Shown piece after piece: positions 1-10,392 of a stretch of 64,000 nucleotides of DNA. Source of the stretch: Emiliania huxleyi CCMP1516 (taxonomy: Eukaryota > Haptophyta > Isochrysidales > Noelaerhabdaceae); contig NW_005198244.1 of NCBI RefSeq assembly GCF_000372725.1, forward strand, positions 1,801,841 through 1,865,840. Reading direction: 5' to 3'. The position numbers and the translations under genes are program-made. Each line of letters begins with the position of its first letter. The stretch's first letter is position 1. The notes beneath the pieces are model-generated. The model was not told the origin of the DNA. It made no database searches and was given only the letters and a program-made list of their open reading frames with translations.

Positions 1-106
1 CCTCGTGGGCGGGGCTGGCCTTCGGTAGCGCGCCGGCGGGGATAGAGCGCCGGTTGAGCGCGTCCTGTTCTCTCCGCCGCCGCGCGGCGTCGTGCCGCGC
101 GTCCAT
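1..106 (-). CDS. Possible 5' end of a gene running off the left edge
   Basis: On the reverse strand an ATG at 106 opens a frame that stays open to the window edge (35 codons). It begins MDARHDAARRRREQ and is rich in Arg and Ala. The product is not recognised. The stretch is too short to separate a true first exon from chance in GC-rich DNA. Confidence 0.2.
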   Translation of the reverse strand, partial: MDARHDAARRRREQDALNRRSIPAGALPKASPAHE

Positions 107-2290
107 GACGAGAACTGGGCCGCCGCGCGAACAATGTCGTTTCGTGTGAGCGCGGGCCGGAGATGGACGATCGTCATCCCCCACGGCCCTGGCGAGGTAC
201 CGGTAGATCTACTTCCAGCCTGCTGTGGGAACAGCTGACGCAGTCTCGCCGAGGCTCTCGGGTTGACTCGGCCAGACAAAAACCCCGAGAGGCGTGGGAG
301 TACCTCGCCAGCCCACGGCCTAGAGAACACAACCCCTCTCCCTTTTCTTCTCTCTCTCCCAGTAAGTAAGCTAAAACGTACGTACACGGTGGTTGGGAGA
401 ACTGAGTGAGGTTAACAACGGTGATGCTCTGCGACGACGAGATGTGCTGCCTCACGTGTCTCCGCAGCTCCTGGATCAGGTTCGAGATTTTGCCCTTGTC
501 CTTGACGTGGCCGCGGGAGCCTCGACGTGGCCAGTATAGGAACAAGGTGTCCTTCCAGCGCGTGCACGCTTCTGATGCAATGCGCGTCACAACAGCGTCA
601 CAAACTGCCTCGCTCGGATTGGCTGCTGGCACTCTCGAGGCTATGCCTAACAGCCTCGCGCGCATGTGGGCAGTCAAGAGGGACGCATGCACCTTCTCAG
701 GACAGCGCCGGTGCCTCTCTCTTGGACCGGCAAACGTGGTGGTCTCGTGTCACCAATGTGGGACCAGTGCGGCATCGCGCCATCGACAGCTCTGACCTGC
801 GCCTCACCACTGACCGGGATGAAGGCCGCCAAGGTCCTTCGGGCCCCTTTAGGGGGGCAAACCCTGCCCGGCCCCTAGGACCCCAGGTAAGGCCCAGGTG
901 TGGCCTAGGCCATGAGAAGGGACCAAGAGGAGTCCAGTCTGAGCCATACATAGAGCCCATGTCTTCGCCCCCGAGAAGGTCGCGTTCAAATGCCCGGGAC
1001 GGCCGTCTCAGTGGTGTCCCTCCGGCCGGCGCGATCACCGAGCTGTGACGCTCAGGGCCCTGATGAGGTGCTGGTTTCTTTGCCCAGGCCTGGCCTACGA
1101 CCCATGCTGGATGGATCACTTCAGCCGTGAGCAAGGTTTGTCGTTTGGGGAGAATCCCCCGGTCAGATCTTCAGATTTTGACGGACGACCGAAATCACCC
1201 GTTTTTGCCCAATGTTAGGTCTTCTCGACGTGCAACATCGACCGCGATGCGCCGTGGCTCCGTTCGTAGAAACCGTTGGAGCGACAACGGTCGGCATCGA
1301 CATTGGGAGCCGCCGTGGCTACGATCTGCCTCCGGAGGCTCCAACTACGGACCCCTTCCCTCGAGCCAATTTGCGGGGCTTGCGACCAATCTGTTTTGCG
1401 GAGGAGTGGTGCGCCCTGGCCAGACCGAGGCCAGCATCGACTGCAGTGCGACCGAGCTCGAGGCACGGCGAGAGAGGTGGCGATGGCAAAAGTCGACACG
1501 ATGCTGAGCGCGAGCCGGCTCGCGCTGGGCGGAGGCAGGGAGACCGTAGGATTATCGATATAAGTGAAAACGGACACCACAGTCCTCACGCTCGACTATG
1601 TCCGCTAAACACTAAAGAGGTCACAGTGCTCAGTCCTCCTCGAGCCGTCTGAGCTCCTCCTCGAGTGCCGCAAGCTTCTGTTGCCGATACAGCTCAACAA
1701 GCTCTGCCTCCACAGTCTCTTCTACAGTCTCCGCATCACTGCCGTCTGCATCGGTGCTCGAGCCAGCTTTTTGCGGTCCAGGCGCCTTTGAATGAAAGTG
1801 CGACCGAACTTCTGCTACACTAAGACACGGAACAACAATGACGACAGCGGGCATCCTCCGTACAGCCCGGCGTCCACCTCCTGGTTGTACGACATTTGTC
1901 AGAAGCCAAAATGCGGCGGGTCCTCGTGATTGAGGGTTACTGATCAAGCGCCGTGCACTTTTTCGCTGGATTTTTTCTTTCTACCGCATCGTCATGAGCG
2001 GAGGCCAAAAGTGCGTGTGGCAACGTGCTTTGCCCTGCCTTGGGCGACCGGCTTGGTCACGGCAAAAGCAGCTGGGGGCGTGCCGCTCGCTCGCTCGAGG
2101 GCAGGTCTGAAGATGAGCTCGAACATCGAGGGCTTTCGCGGTGCGTCGCCACGCATCGCCCGGCCAAGAGCCTTGAGATCAGCTGGGATCTGCTTGGGAC
2201 CGTCATCGACAGCGATCGGTTCGGCGTGCCGGCCGCTGCGGACGCCGATGATGCCGCTTAGACGCGAAGTTGTTGGGAGCGCGAGCAGCA
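107..2290. other. Region without a convincing gene
   Basis: Several weak open frames lie here. A reverse frame at 174-692 (172 codons) has no recognised domain. Another at 1630-1947 ends in an acidic stretch followed by a heptad-like coiled coil (LVELYRQQKLAALEEELRRL), and a third lies at 1992-2291. The two downstream reverse frames could be exons of one unknown coiled-coil protein, but no splice-site pair is compelling. No RNA gene is seen. Confidence 0.3.
1630..1947 (-). CDS. Possible coiled-coil 3' exon, unknown protein
   Basis: The reverse frame closes with an acidic Ser/Asp/Glu segment and a leucine heptad tail ending RRLEED before the stop. That composition is atypical of random frames here, so this may be the last exon of an unrecognised gene. 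The N-terminal half of the frame looks non-coding. Low confidence. Confidence 0.25.
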   Translation of the reverse strand: MISNPQSRGPAAFWLLTNVVQPGGGRRAVRRMPAVVIVVPCLSVAEVRSHFHSKAPGPQKAGSSTDADGSDAETVEETVEAELVELYRQQKLAALEEELRRLEED

Positions 2291-2454
2291 TGGCACCGCC
2301 AGCGCACCTTCGGCGATGATTCCGCTAATTCTTTTGTCCCCCACCCTTCATGTAATCACGACGACGGGGCCTATATTATGAAGGGACTATCCTATATGAA
2401 GGGTACATGTAGTCCCCACAATCGCTGACGTGGGATCGCTTGTCATGTGAGAGA

Positions 2455-2636
2455 GTAAAGATAAAGAAAGAAAACAGACAAGCCAAACGAGGGATGGGGG
2501 AGGAGGACAGGTGAGAGAGTGCGTTGTGTTCTCGTCGGTGTCCACTTCCTAAAGAAAGAAAGAAAGAAAACAGACAACCCAAGGGAGGGATGGGAGGACG
2601 GCACGCCGCCACCACACAGGGATTTTAAGGAGAGGT
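2455..2636 (-). repeat. Two tandem copies of a dispersed repeat (family A), reverse orientation
   Basis: Two head-to-tail copies of a poly-GAAA segment followed by ACAACCCAAGGGAGGGATGG and the CACGCCGCCACCACACAGGG block, each in reverse orientation. The same unit recurs at about 9247, 22815, 23925, 30583, 30925, 32166, 52005 and 52140. In forward orientation it ends in a TTTCTTTC tract, as a SINE or short retro-copied element might. No coding capacity. Confidence 0.7.
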
Positions 2637-2860
2637 GAGAGAGAGATTTTTAGCAATATTGAGAGGTGAGTGGTGCGCTTCCTCTTTTGTTGTCGTGTGC
2701 CGCGGATTCTCTCTAGGCCCTCCCAACCCTCTCCATTGTTGTCCAAAGCAGGTCTCCTCGCCGAGCCCGCCGACACGCTTCGTGGGCGCTCGTTTGAGCT
2801 GTGGTAACGCTGTTTTGCGCGTTCACTTGCGACCCCGTGGCGCCTCTGCTCCTTTTGTAG

Positions 2861-4803
2861 ATGAGCAAGCGTCGCGCGGAGCCGCCGAGCAACGACAAAG
2901 CCGCTTCTTCGTCCGGTAGCGGCCACAACCTCGAGTGGTGGCGCGGACTTCTCTTTGGCGTGGCCGTCGACGGGAAGACTGTCTACAAGGACACCCCCGA
3001 GACTGCGCTTGACCGCGCACACGCGAGGCGGGAGGCGCAGCCCCTCGCGGGCCTCTCGATCCACCTGCCTCGGCCTGTGCCTCCGTCGGTGCTAACCACC
3101 ATCGACAGCCTCGGAGGGTTGCTGGCCGCCGGGCAGAGCAGCACCCACTGCGTCGTCAGCCCGGGCCTGACGGAGCGCACCTTCGCGCACGACCCCGGCC
3201 TGAGGCGGGAGCTGCGCCAGTGCGTCGCCGCAGGGCTGACGGTCGTGGAGACGAGCTGGGTCGACGAGGTCGCAAAGCTGCCTCCAGGCGGCGACTGGGC
3301 CGCAGTGGAGACAGCGCCGCACGTGCCCCCCGTGCTGGCTCTCTGCGGCACGGGCGAGGGCGAGGGCGAGCCGCCGCGGCGCGCGGATCGCTCCGGCCTC
3401 CACGCGTCGCTCGCAGAGACGTGGGAGCATGTGCAGCGGAGCCAGCCCGAGCAGGCCGAGTCGGACATGCTCGCGCGAGCGATCGAGATCTCGCTCCTCG
3501 ACTTCGCGCTGCAGTTGCACGACGCGCGGCAGCCTGCCCCGGCGGAGGACCCTCGCCGCGTGCTCGGCCTGCCTCCGCACGCCGCCGCGGCGGAGGTGCG
3601 GCAGGCGTACCGCAGGCTGGCGCTGCAGAGCCACCCCGACCGTGGAGGTACCCCGCCGCGAGAGATCTGGCCGAGATCTGACCGAGATCTGGCCGAGATC
3701 TGGCCGAGATCTGGCCGAGATCTGACCGCGATCTGGCCGAGATCTGACCGCGATCTGGCCGAGATCTGACCGCGATCCTAGTGTGCAGGCACCCCGGCCG
3801 CCTTCCTGCGGCTGCAGCGCGCCTACCGCACGTTGATGGAGGAGGCGGACCCGGGCGGCGGCGGCGGCGGCGGGGAGACTCCCTTCTCGGCTGGCGAGGC
3901 GCGGCCGCGGCTCGCAGGCCCGCGGCTGGACGCGGAGCTCAAAGAGCACCGCGCAGTCGTCGAGGCGTGGTTCGAGAGGGGAGGCTCCGACTTGGAGAGC
4001 GCACGGGGCAGGCTGGAGCTCGCCCTGGACGCGCTCGGCTTGTGCGCGAGAGACTTGGGCGCCACCAACCGCAACGAGAGCGGCGAGGTCATCTACAACC
4101 AGTGCTTCTACCTCAGCCTGGCCCGCCTTTCTTCGCGCGTGAGGGACCGGAGGCCTGCCCGACCACTGCCCCGAGAGGTGGCTCGCTGGCGTAGGCGCGC
4201 GCCTTTCTCCGCGACGAGGGCGAGCCGCCCCCGTCGCTGGTCGGCGAGACGGCGCTCCACTTTAAGCGCGTCATCGAGACGGCCGTGCTGCGGGTGCGAG
4301 CCGCAGCAGAGAGGGGAGAGGGGGGGGGGGTGAGGTGGCTGCGTCCGCGGCGCGGCTGGCGGTAGGCGCACCGCACATTGATCGAGTAGTCCCTTCCCTA
4401 GCCATGAGCGTTGAGCGGTTCGTGGTAGGCGCACCCGGAGTGGGCCGAGACGCAGGTGGGCGAGGACCTGCAGGCCTTTTCCGACTTCCTCTTCTACGTC
4501 ATCGGCGGCTCCAACGCGATGCTCTCCGAGCTCGCCGCCGCCGTCTTTGACTCCGTCTCGGGCGGCGTCGAGGTGTACAGAGGCGTCCACTACCCCGAGG
4601 GAGCGCAGGGGTCGGCGTTTGCGGCGGAGGAGTGCCAGCGCGCCAACCTGCTCTGCGTGCGGTACGTGCCCGGGCATTACCAGGCGCTCCTGCCACGGCC
4701 GGACGCACACGGCTTTGGCGGCAAGGGGCCCACGTTGAAGGAGCTGCTCGGCTGCCTCGACGCGTGCAACGTGTGCTACGTCGTGACCGACGACAGCGGC
4801 TGA
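2861..4803 (+). CDS. BRCT - DnaJ (J) domain - OTU-like cysteine protease fusion
   Basis: Four exons, 2861-3647, 3789-4138, 4195-4293 and 4429-4803, give about 536 aa. A BRCT domain (about residues 55-135) carries the LGG, STHCVV and TSWVDEV signatures. A J domain (about 230-290) has the HPD motif in SHPDRGG, and intron 1 falls inside it just after HPDRGG. The C-terminal half resembles OTU peptidases: NQCFYLSLA supplies a candidate Cys near 368, and PGHYQALLP a candidate His near 495. BRCT normally binds phosphopeptides in DNA repair, J recruits Hsp70 and OTU removes ubiquitin, so a nuclear ubiquitin or chaperone role is inferred. The BRCT and J calls are firm; the OTU call rests on two short motifs. 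All three introns look GT-AG, and intron 1 carries a GATCTGGCCGA minisatellite. Confidence 0.8.
3660..3778 (+). repeat. Intronic minisatellite, unit about GATCTGGCCGA
   Basis: About ten tandem units of an 11-bp GATCTG(G/A)CCGA/CGC motif fill most of intron 1 of the BRCT-J-OTU gene. Related arrays with a CGAGATC or CTCGG core occupy other introns in this window. Confidence 0.85.
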
Positions 4804-5020
4804 AGAGCGAATTGGGAAATGGGGACCGGCGGAGCACGAGCGACGAACAACGAGGAATAACTTTTCCTCTCTAGTTCTCCCTCGCAAAAAGAATTTTGTG
4901 AATAAGGAAACGAGAAAAGGTTCCCATCCACCGTCCATCGCCGCGGCTCAACTCTCATCACGCCCGTCCCTACGCCGGACGCGCAGCTAGGCACGAGCAG
5001 TCATTCGGCACCGAGGCGCT

Positions 5021-6406
5021 GTGGGCAAAATGACCGACGACGGCGACAAGGGCGGCAGCATCTCGAGCGAGGACAACATCGAGGAGGCTGGCTTCCGAGG
5101 ACTGCTCTCGGAGAGCAGCCAGCGGCTGGGCACAGCGATTAAGGGGCCAGAGCAAGAGAAGCTCGACCGCTGGATCAAGCTGATGGCAGAGGGCGCAGAA
5201 AACTTCTCGCCCCGCGCCAAGAAATGCGTTATGATGTGCAAGCCAGCCATCGAGATTGGGATCAAGGTAATCCTTGTCGTGATGGCCATCTACCTCGTCA
5301 TCTTCTCGATGGGGTACAAAGTTTTCAAGCTGCTCCCCATGAATGCGATCAAAATGGTCTTCGGGGCTGCGCTGTGCTTCTTTGGAGGAACCTACTACGC
5401 CTCCATCGCAGCCATCGAGGCTTTCCGCATCTTTGGCTGGGAGACGCTGCAGGCCAACGTGAAAATCGTGATGGAGCAGGCAAAACGCGATTTAGTGCTT
5501 ATGCATTGCGCACTCGCCCCCTTGGTTGCCAACAGGCCCGATGCTACTGAGGCTTCTCTACATGCTTCACACAAAAACACAACCCCGGACCCAAGAGCAC
5601 AAGCACAGACAGTCGAGAAACAGCAACGACAGTGCATGCTTCACACTCTCCCTCCACAGGCGAACGCCGTGCAAGCTGCATCGGAGATTGACAACTCTGT
5701 GGACGACGACCACGACGGGGTTGCGGACGTCGACCAGATCTCTTCGCAGGCGCTGCTCCGCCGCAAGACGGTGCTCGCAATGACCACTATCCAGGAGCCG
5801 GAGCGGCTCAAGAAGGCGGTCGGCAACCTTTGGACCGCGTATGTGTCTGTGCTCGCGACCCTGCGGCTCGAGTTTGCCCGCACTACCTCCCTCGCTCTTG
5901 CCATTGTCGAGATGATCAAGTTCCCAATTATGCGATGGATCCTACCGCCACTGATGATGTTCCTTGGCTCCGATCTGAGCCACTGGGCGAAGACCTTTGT
6001 CGAGGTGACCCTCAACGTGATTGCGATGGTCGTGGCGTGGTACATGCAAATGATCATCTCCTCCTTCTACTCGGCGATCCGCGGCGGCCGTCTGTTTGCA
6101 GAGGGGCTGATTGCGGTTCTAATCGAAAAGGATCTGTTACGCAAGCTCCCCTTCTTCAAAAAGGCGCGCTCGAGCGACCCGCCCGAGGGCGAGAAGGCAG
6201 AGTTTGACGCCGATGAGTCGTATCTCGACGAGGTCATCGGCTTTTCCTTTGCGGGCGTGGGCTTTCTGTGGCAGCTCACCAGCGGCTTCGCACTCCCCTT
6301 CCCTCTCAACCTCGTTTTCTTCCCACTCACCCTCGTTGAGTACTTTCTCCGCTGGCAGATTGCGACGACCGCTGCGGCGCAGGAGGTGGGGGGCGCCGGA
6401 GAATGA
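5021..6406 (+). CDS. Conserved-looking multi-pass membrane protein, unknown function
   Basis: A continuous 461-codon frame. Hydrophobic segments suited to membrane spans lie near residues 85-110, 112-140, 290-330, 335-365 and 405-440, separated by charged loops, with an acidic N-terminus. The start at 5021 (MGKMTDD) is the first ATG, and a second Met follows at residue 4. Codons 154-213 are polar, poorly ordered and rich in His, Gln and Thr. They are bounded by a GC donor at 5480 and a CAG acceptor ending at 5659, exactly 180 nt, so they may be an in-frame GC-AG intron; removal would join MEQ to ANAVQ. No family is recognised. Possible roles (organelle membrane, transport) are only inference. 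Confidence 0.7.
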   Translation: MGKMTDDGDKGGSISSEDNIEEAGFRGLLSESSQRLGTAIKGPEQEKLDRWIKLMAEGAENFSPRAKKCVMMCKPAIEIGIKVILVVMAIYLVIFSMGYKVFKLLPMNAIKMVFGAALCFFGGTYYASIAAIEAFRIFGWETLQANVKIVMEQAKRDLVLMHCALAPLVANRPDATEASLHASHKNTTPDPRAQAQTVEKQQRQCMLHTLPPQANAVQAASEIDNSVDDDHDGVADVDQISSQALLRRKTVLAMTTIQEPERLKKAVGNLWTAYVSVLATLRLEFARTTSLALAIVEMIKFPIMRWILPPLMMFLGSDLSHWAKTFVEVTLNVIAMVVAWYMQMIISSFYSAIRGGRLFAEGLIAVLIEKDLLRKLPFFKKARSSDPPEGEKAEFDADESYLDEVIGFSFAGVGFLWQLTSGFALPFPLNLVFFPLTLVEYFLRWQIATTAAAQEVGGAGE

Positions 6407-6969
6407 CCGAACTCAGTCTTGCGGAGGAGGGGGGGGGAGCTATCTCGATGGTTTGCACCAGTGCAGCGGTGGATGCGCTTTGTATTATGGCTCAGCGTTT
6501 TGGGTCTCGGAATAAGCAAGAAAACCCCGGTCGCGCGGCACGTCCCCCCAGACGCGCTCTTGCTGTTCTCTCTTTTAGTATTTAGAAAAAGAAGAAGAGC
6601 GCGCCATAGGAAGGTCAGCAGGACCAAGTCGCACACGCGGACTCGGGCACACCAAAAAGAAAACACGTCGCTAGTGGGAGGGAGCCCAGTAGGCCATGCT
6701 CTGGCGGGCTCGCGAGCGGCGCGCACCGCGGTTCAAGCCGGCGCGCGGCGGGCGCTGGGAGCCTATTCACAGAGGGCTAACGGGTATTTTTTTGCGTCGT
6801 TGTGCGGCCTGGGAATAGGTAGGTAGGTGGGGCACGGAGCCTGGCGATTGGCGCCTGCAATAGGTAGGTAGGTAGGGCGTTTTGGTGCGAGTCATGGTAA
6901 ACAGACCCCCTATCTGGGTCGGAGCCGGAACCCAGTGTTTACACCAAAAAGAAAACATGGCGGGCGCCC
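6407..6969. other. Intergenic, AGGTAGGT-rich
   Basis: Holds two short AGGTAGGTAGG runs near 6817 and 6860, around an inverted GGCGATTGGCGCC-like motif, and CACCAAAAAGAAAAC motifs near 6649 and 6941 that recur elsewhere in repeats. No gene seen. Confidence 0.5.
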
Positions 6970-9047
6970 TTGCCCAAACTCCCCAAAGCCGGCTTGATGG
7001 CGTTGTTCACGTGCCTTGCGACGCTGCTCGCCTGCGTTTCTGCGCGCCTCGCTATCGAAGGGCGCGTCGAGCGGCAGCCTATTTTTCGGCGGCTGCGCGG
7101 CGGCTCTGAAGCCGACGCTCAGGGGCTGCGCGGCGGCGCTGAAGCCGACGCTCCTCCGCCGCCTCGAGTCATGTTTGTGTGCCGCGCCAACAGCTGCCGG
7201 TCGCAGATGGCGCACGGGCTCTTCAACAAGCTGACGGATGGCTCATCGGGCGCGTCTTGCGGTTTCCGCGCATCTGAGCTCAACCCGCATGCTGTCGCAG
7301 TGATGGCCGAGATTGGCATTGACATCTCTGAGCACACGAGCAACGCGATCGCGGAGTACGACCCATCGGCGTTCGACGCGATCATCTGCGTCTGCGGCTG
7401 CGCGGCCGAGGTGCCGGGCGAGTGGAAGGTCGGCCACTTCGAGGACTGGTCGCTGGACGACCCGCCAGAACTCGATCCCGGAGACCGCTCCGTCTACCGG
7501 CGCGTGCGGGACGAGCTCAAGGAGCGGATCGAGGCGCTGGCGAAGCGGCTGCACGTCGCCGGCTGCGGCCTCGGCCTCGGCCCGCTGCGTGGCGGGCAGG
7601 CGGCGGCGGCGGGGGGTGTTCGGGACGAGGTGAAGGAGTACTACGGCAAGGTGCTTCAGAAGAGCGCCGATCTGCAGACGAACGCCTGCTGCACGGCGGT
7701 GGAGCTGCCGCAGGAGGTCAAGGCGGCGATCGGCAAGGTGCACCCCGAGGTGGTGTCCAAGTACTTTGGCTGTGGCTTGTGCGTGCCCGAGGCCCTCTCC
7801 GGCCTCTCGGTGCTCGACCTCGGCTGCGGCTCCGGGCGGGACTGCTACGTCCTTGCGCAGCTCGTCGGAGAGAGCGGCGGCGGCGTCGGCGAGGTCACAG
7901 CCCTCCCGGAGCCCTGCAGGACGCCTCTCGGAACCTTCGTGGTGTAGGCAGCGTCGTCGGCGTGGACATGACCGACGAGCAGCTCTCCACCGCACGGCAG
8001 CACGTGGCTTGGCACGCCGACGCGTTCGGGTACGCGCGGCCAAACACCGACTTCAAGCAAGGCTACATCGAGGACCTGAAGGGCATCGGGCTGGGCGACG
8101 AGACCTTCGACGTCGTGGTCTCCAACTGCGCGGCCAGCCTCTCGCCCGACACAAGCCTAGAGACTTGCCCCTCCCTCGGAGCCGCCTCGCCGCCCTCCCA
8201 GGCGTGGTCAACCTCTCTCCCGACAAGGCGGCGGTGCTGCGCGAGGCCTTCCGCGTCCTCAAGGCGGGGGGGGAGATGTACTTTTCCGACGTGTACGCCG
8301 ACCGCCGAGTGCCTCCGCACTTGCGCGACGACCCGCTCCTCTACGGCGAGTGCTTGGGCGGCGCCCTCTACTGGAACGACTTCCTCGCCCTGGCAAAGGC
8401 GGCGGGCTTTGCCGACCCGCGCCTCGTCGAGGCCACTCCCGACGGCCCTCCTGGCTCCGCCCCGGCCTCTAGCCCGCGAGACCCGACCAGCCCTCCCCAC
8501 GGCCGCCAGGACGCGCCGATCACCGTCGCCAACCCTGCGCTCGAGGAGAAGCTGCGCGGCATCCGCTTCTACTCGGCGACCTACCGGCGCCTCCCCGAGC
8601 TGCGCCTCGCTGCCTCGCCCCGCCCCGTCGCCGAGCCTCCTCGGCGCCCTCCCGCAGGCTCTTCAAGCTGCCCGGCCGCCTCGAGGCCGACTGCGAGGAC
8701 TACGGGCAGGCCGTCGTGTACAAGGGGACGCTGCCGGGCCGCGCCGCCGCCTTCGACCTCGACTCGCACCACCACATCGAGGCGCGCCCCCACCGCCCGC
8801 AGCGTGGAGACGTGCTCCCTTCCGCACGTCCTCGGAGCCTCCTGTGCAGGCGGGCAAGGTCTTCCCCGTCTGCGGAAACACGTACCACATGCTCGCCTCG
8901 ACGCGCTTCCGGCAGCACTTCGAGTACGTCGGCGCGCACCCGCACGAGGCGGGCAAGTCCGCGCACTTTGGCATCTTCGACGGCTGCGGCAAGAGCCTGC
9001 CCTTCGCCTCCGCATCGGCCGCCGGCGCGGGCGGGCAGTGCTGCTGA
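6970..9047 (+). CDS. arsM: Arsenate reductase (LMW-PTPase/ArsC type) fused to arsenite S-adenosylmethyltransferase (ArsM)
   Basis: Six exons, 6970-7876, 7948-8127, 8202-8431, 8510-8586, 8658-8781 and 8850-9047, give about 571 aa; every intron begins GC and ends AG. Residues 1-26 look like a signal or transit peptide, followed by two copies of an LRGG-EADA repeat. Residues 67-200 match thioredoxin-coupled arsenate reductase: P-loop FVCRANSCRSQMA (C71-x5-R77) and general-acid loop EDWSLDDPP. Residues about 225-571 match ArsM: CC pair in NACCTAV, SAM motif LDLGCGSGRD, VGVDMTDEQ, SNCVVNLSPDK, GECLGGALYW, and the C-terminal VFPVCGNT and FGIFDGCG blocks. The fusion would reduce As(V) and then methylate As(III) in one polypeptide, perhaps in plastid or secretory space. 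The join of each exon restores family sequence, which supports the model. Confidence 0.9.
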
Positions 9048-9246
9048 CGCACGCGACGCAGGGCGTGACCGGCTAGACCCTCTCTCTGGGCCGCGTGGGC
9101 GGCGTGGCTAGCATTTGTGCACACAGCGCCGCAAAAAGAAGAACACGCAGTACGTAAATATGTCCCAGTGAGGGAGCACAGAGTAGTACGTCGATGTCTC
9201 GATTCAAAGGCCGAAAGGGCACCTCCTCGGGATATATAGCAGCCAC

Positions 9247-9380
9247 CATGGGCGACGGCTAGCAGCTAGCACCACACTCCCTTCTTTACATCTATGATAT
9301 CCCTGTGTTGGTGGCGGCGTGCCGTGAGCGTTCCCTCCCTTGCGCCTTTTGGGTTGCCCGCCGTTTTCTTTCTTTCTTTA
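9247..9380 (+). repeat. Dispersed repeat family A copy
   Basis: Contains the GGGCGACGGCTAGCA start, the TCCCTGTGTTGGTGGCGGCG block, CCCTCCCTTG and the TTTCTTTCTTT end, in the same order as the copies near 23010, 52005 and 52330, though it is one of the more diverged copies. Confidence 0.65.
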
Positions 9381-10346
9381 TGGGTTATGGCTTATGGGAA
9401 GTATTTCGCGCCTTTCCCCCGGCTTCTCACACCTTTTTTCTCTATTAGCAAGAGGTCTGTGAAGAGGTCGGCGCAGATTTTTAACACATTCATCACATAA
9501 TGCATAATAAATAAATAAATAAACAAAGAACTTGACAAATACCAAATTCCAAATCGCAAACATAGAAACCAACAACAACAACAGAGACCCAAACACAGGC
9601 GGCGACGTGGCAAATAAAAACGGACACCTCTCTACTCATAATGCATAAAAAGTTCGATTTTGGGTAGACTAGCCCACACAGAGCCGAACCCGCCGGGGCC
9701 CTGGTCATGTGACGGTCGAACCACTGCAGACAGCCCCCTCCCGCCCGACGGTAGGGTGCCCACAGGACCCAAAAGAAAATAGCTTTTCGACTCAAAAAGG
9801 GACGCACGAGGCAAATCTGATGTTGGCCAGTTCCAATAGGAGCGAGGCCTCTTCCGTTGGGGGACCGAGTACATAGGAAAAGAGGGTTCCCCGGTTTGTC
9901 ACGCGCGAGCACGAGCGTGACACTGCACTTGGCGCCGAGCGCCCGCGGCACAGACCTTGTGCAGGCCACCCCTCGGTGAGTGCACCGGTCCGGACCGATG
10001 GCGCTCGGTGTGGAGCAAGCAAGACCCCCCCCCCCCCATCGGCGCGCGCTCGCCATTCCAACGGGCGCCAGGAGCACCAAGAGGACTCCTCATGGCTGCA
10101 CTCAAGTGGGCTTCGACCGGCCTCGGCTGGGGGGGCGGGTTGTTCCGGCTGCGGACGCCTTCTGCAGCCCCCTGGGCCCGTGACAGCACCCAAAAACTGC
10201 CCCTCGGCGGCATACAGCACTGCCAGCCAGCCTCTTCCTCCTCCTCAAGGGCTGTACTATAGGCCATATTGCGCCGCCTCCTACTAGCAGCCGGGCGGGC
10301 GCGCGCCGCGGGCGCCTCGGCGCGCGCACGGCTCGCAAAGTCCAAC

Positions 10347-10392
10347 GAGTACTGCCGCCCGGCCGCCTCAAGGCTGCCGGGCGGCAGTACTC
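10347..10392. repeat. Strong hairpin
   Basis: Arms GAGTACTGCCGCCCGGC and GCCGGGCGGCAGTACTC are perfect 17-bp complements around a 12-base loop. It lies in GC-rich intergenic DNA; role unknown. Confidence 0.85.

Noticed and set aside
975-1005. GTTCAAATGCC resembling a tRNA T-loop
   Set aside because: No matching A box or cloverleaf within 80 bases upstream.
9476-9535. Possible polyadenylation or AT-rich origin
   Set aside because: AATAAATAAATAAA is present but no gene ends nearby on either strand that would use it.
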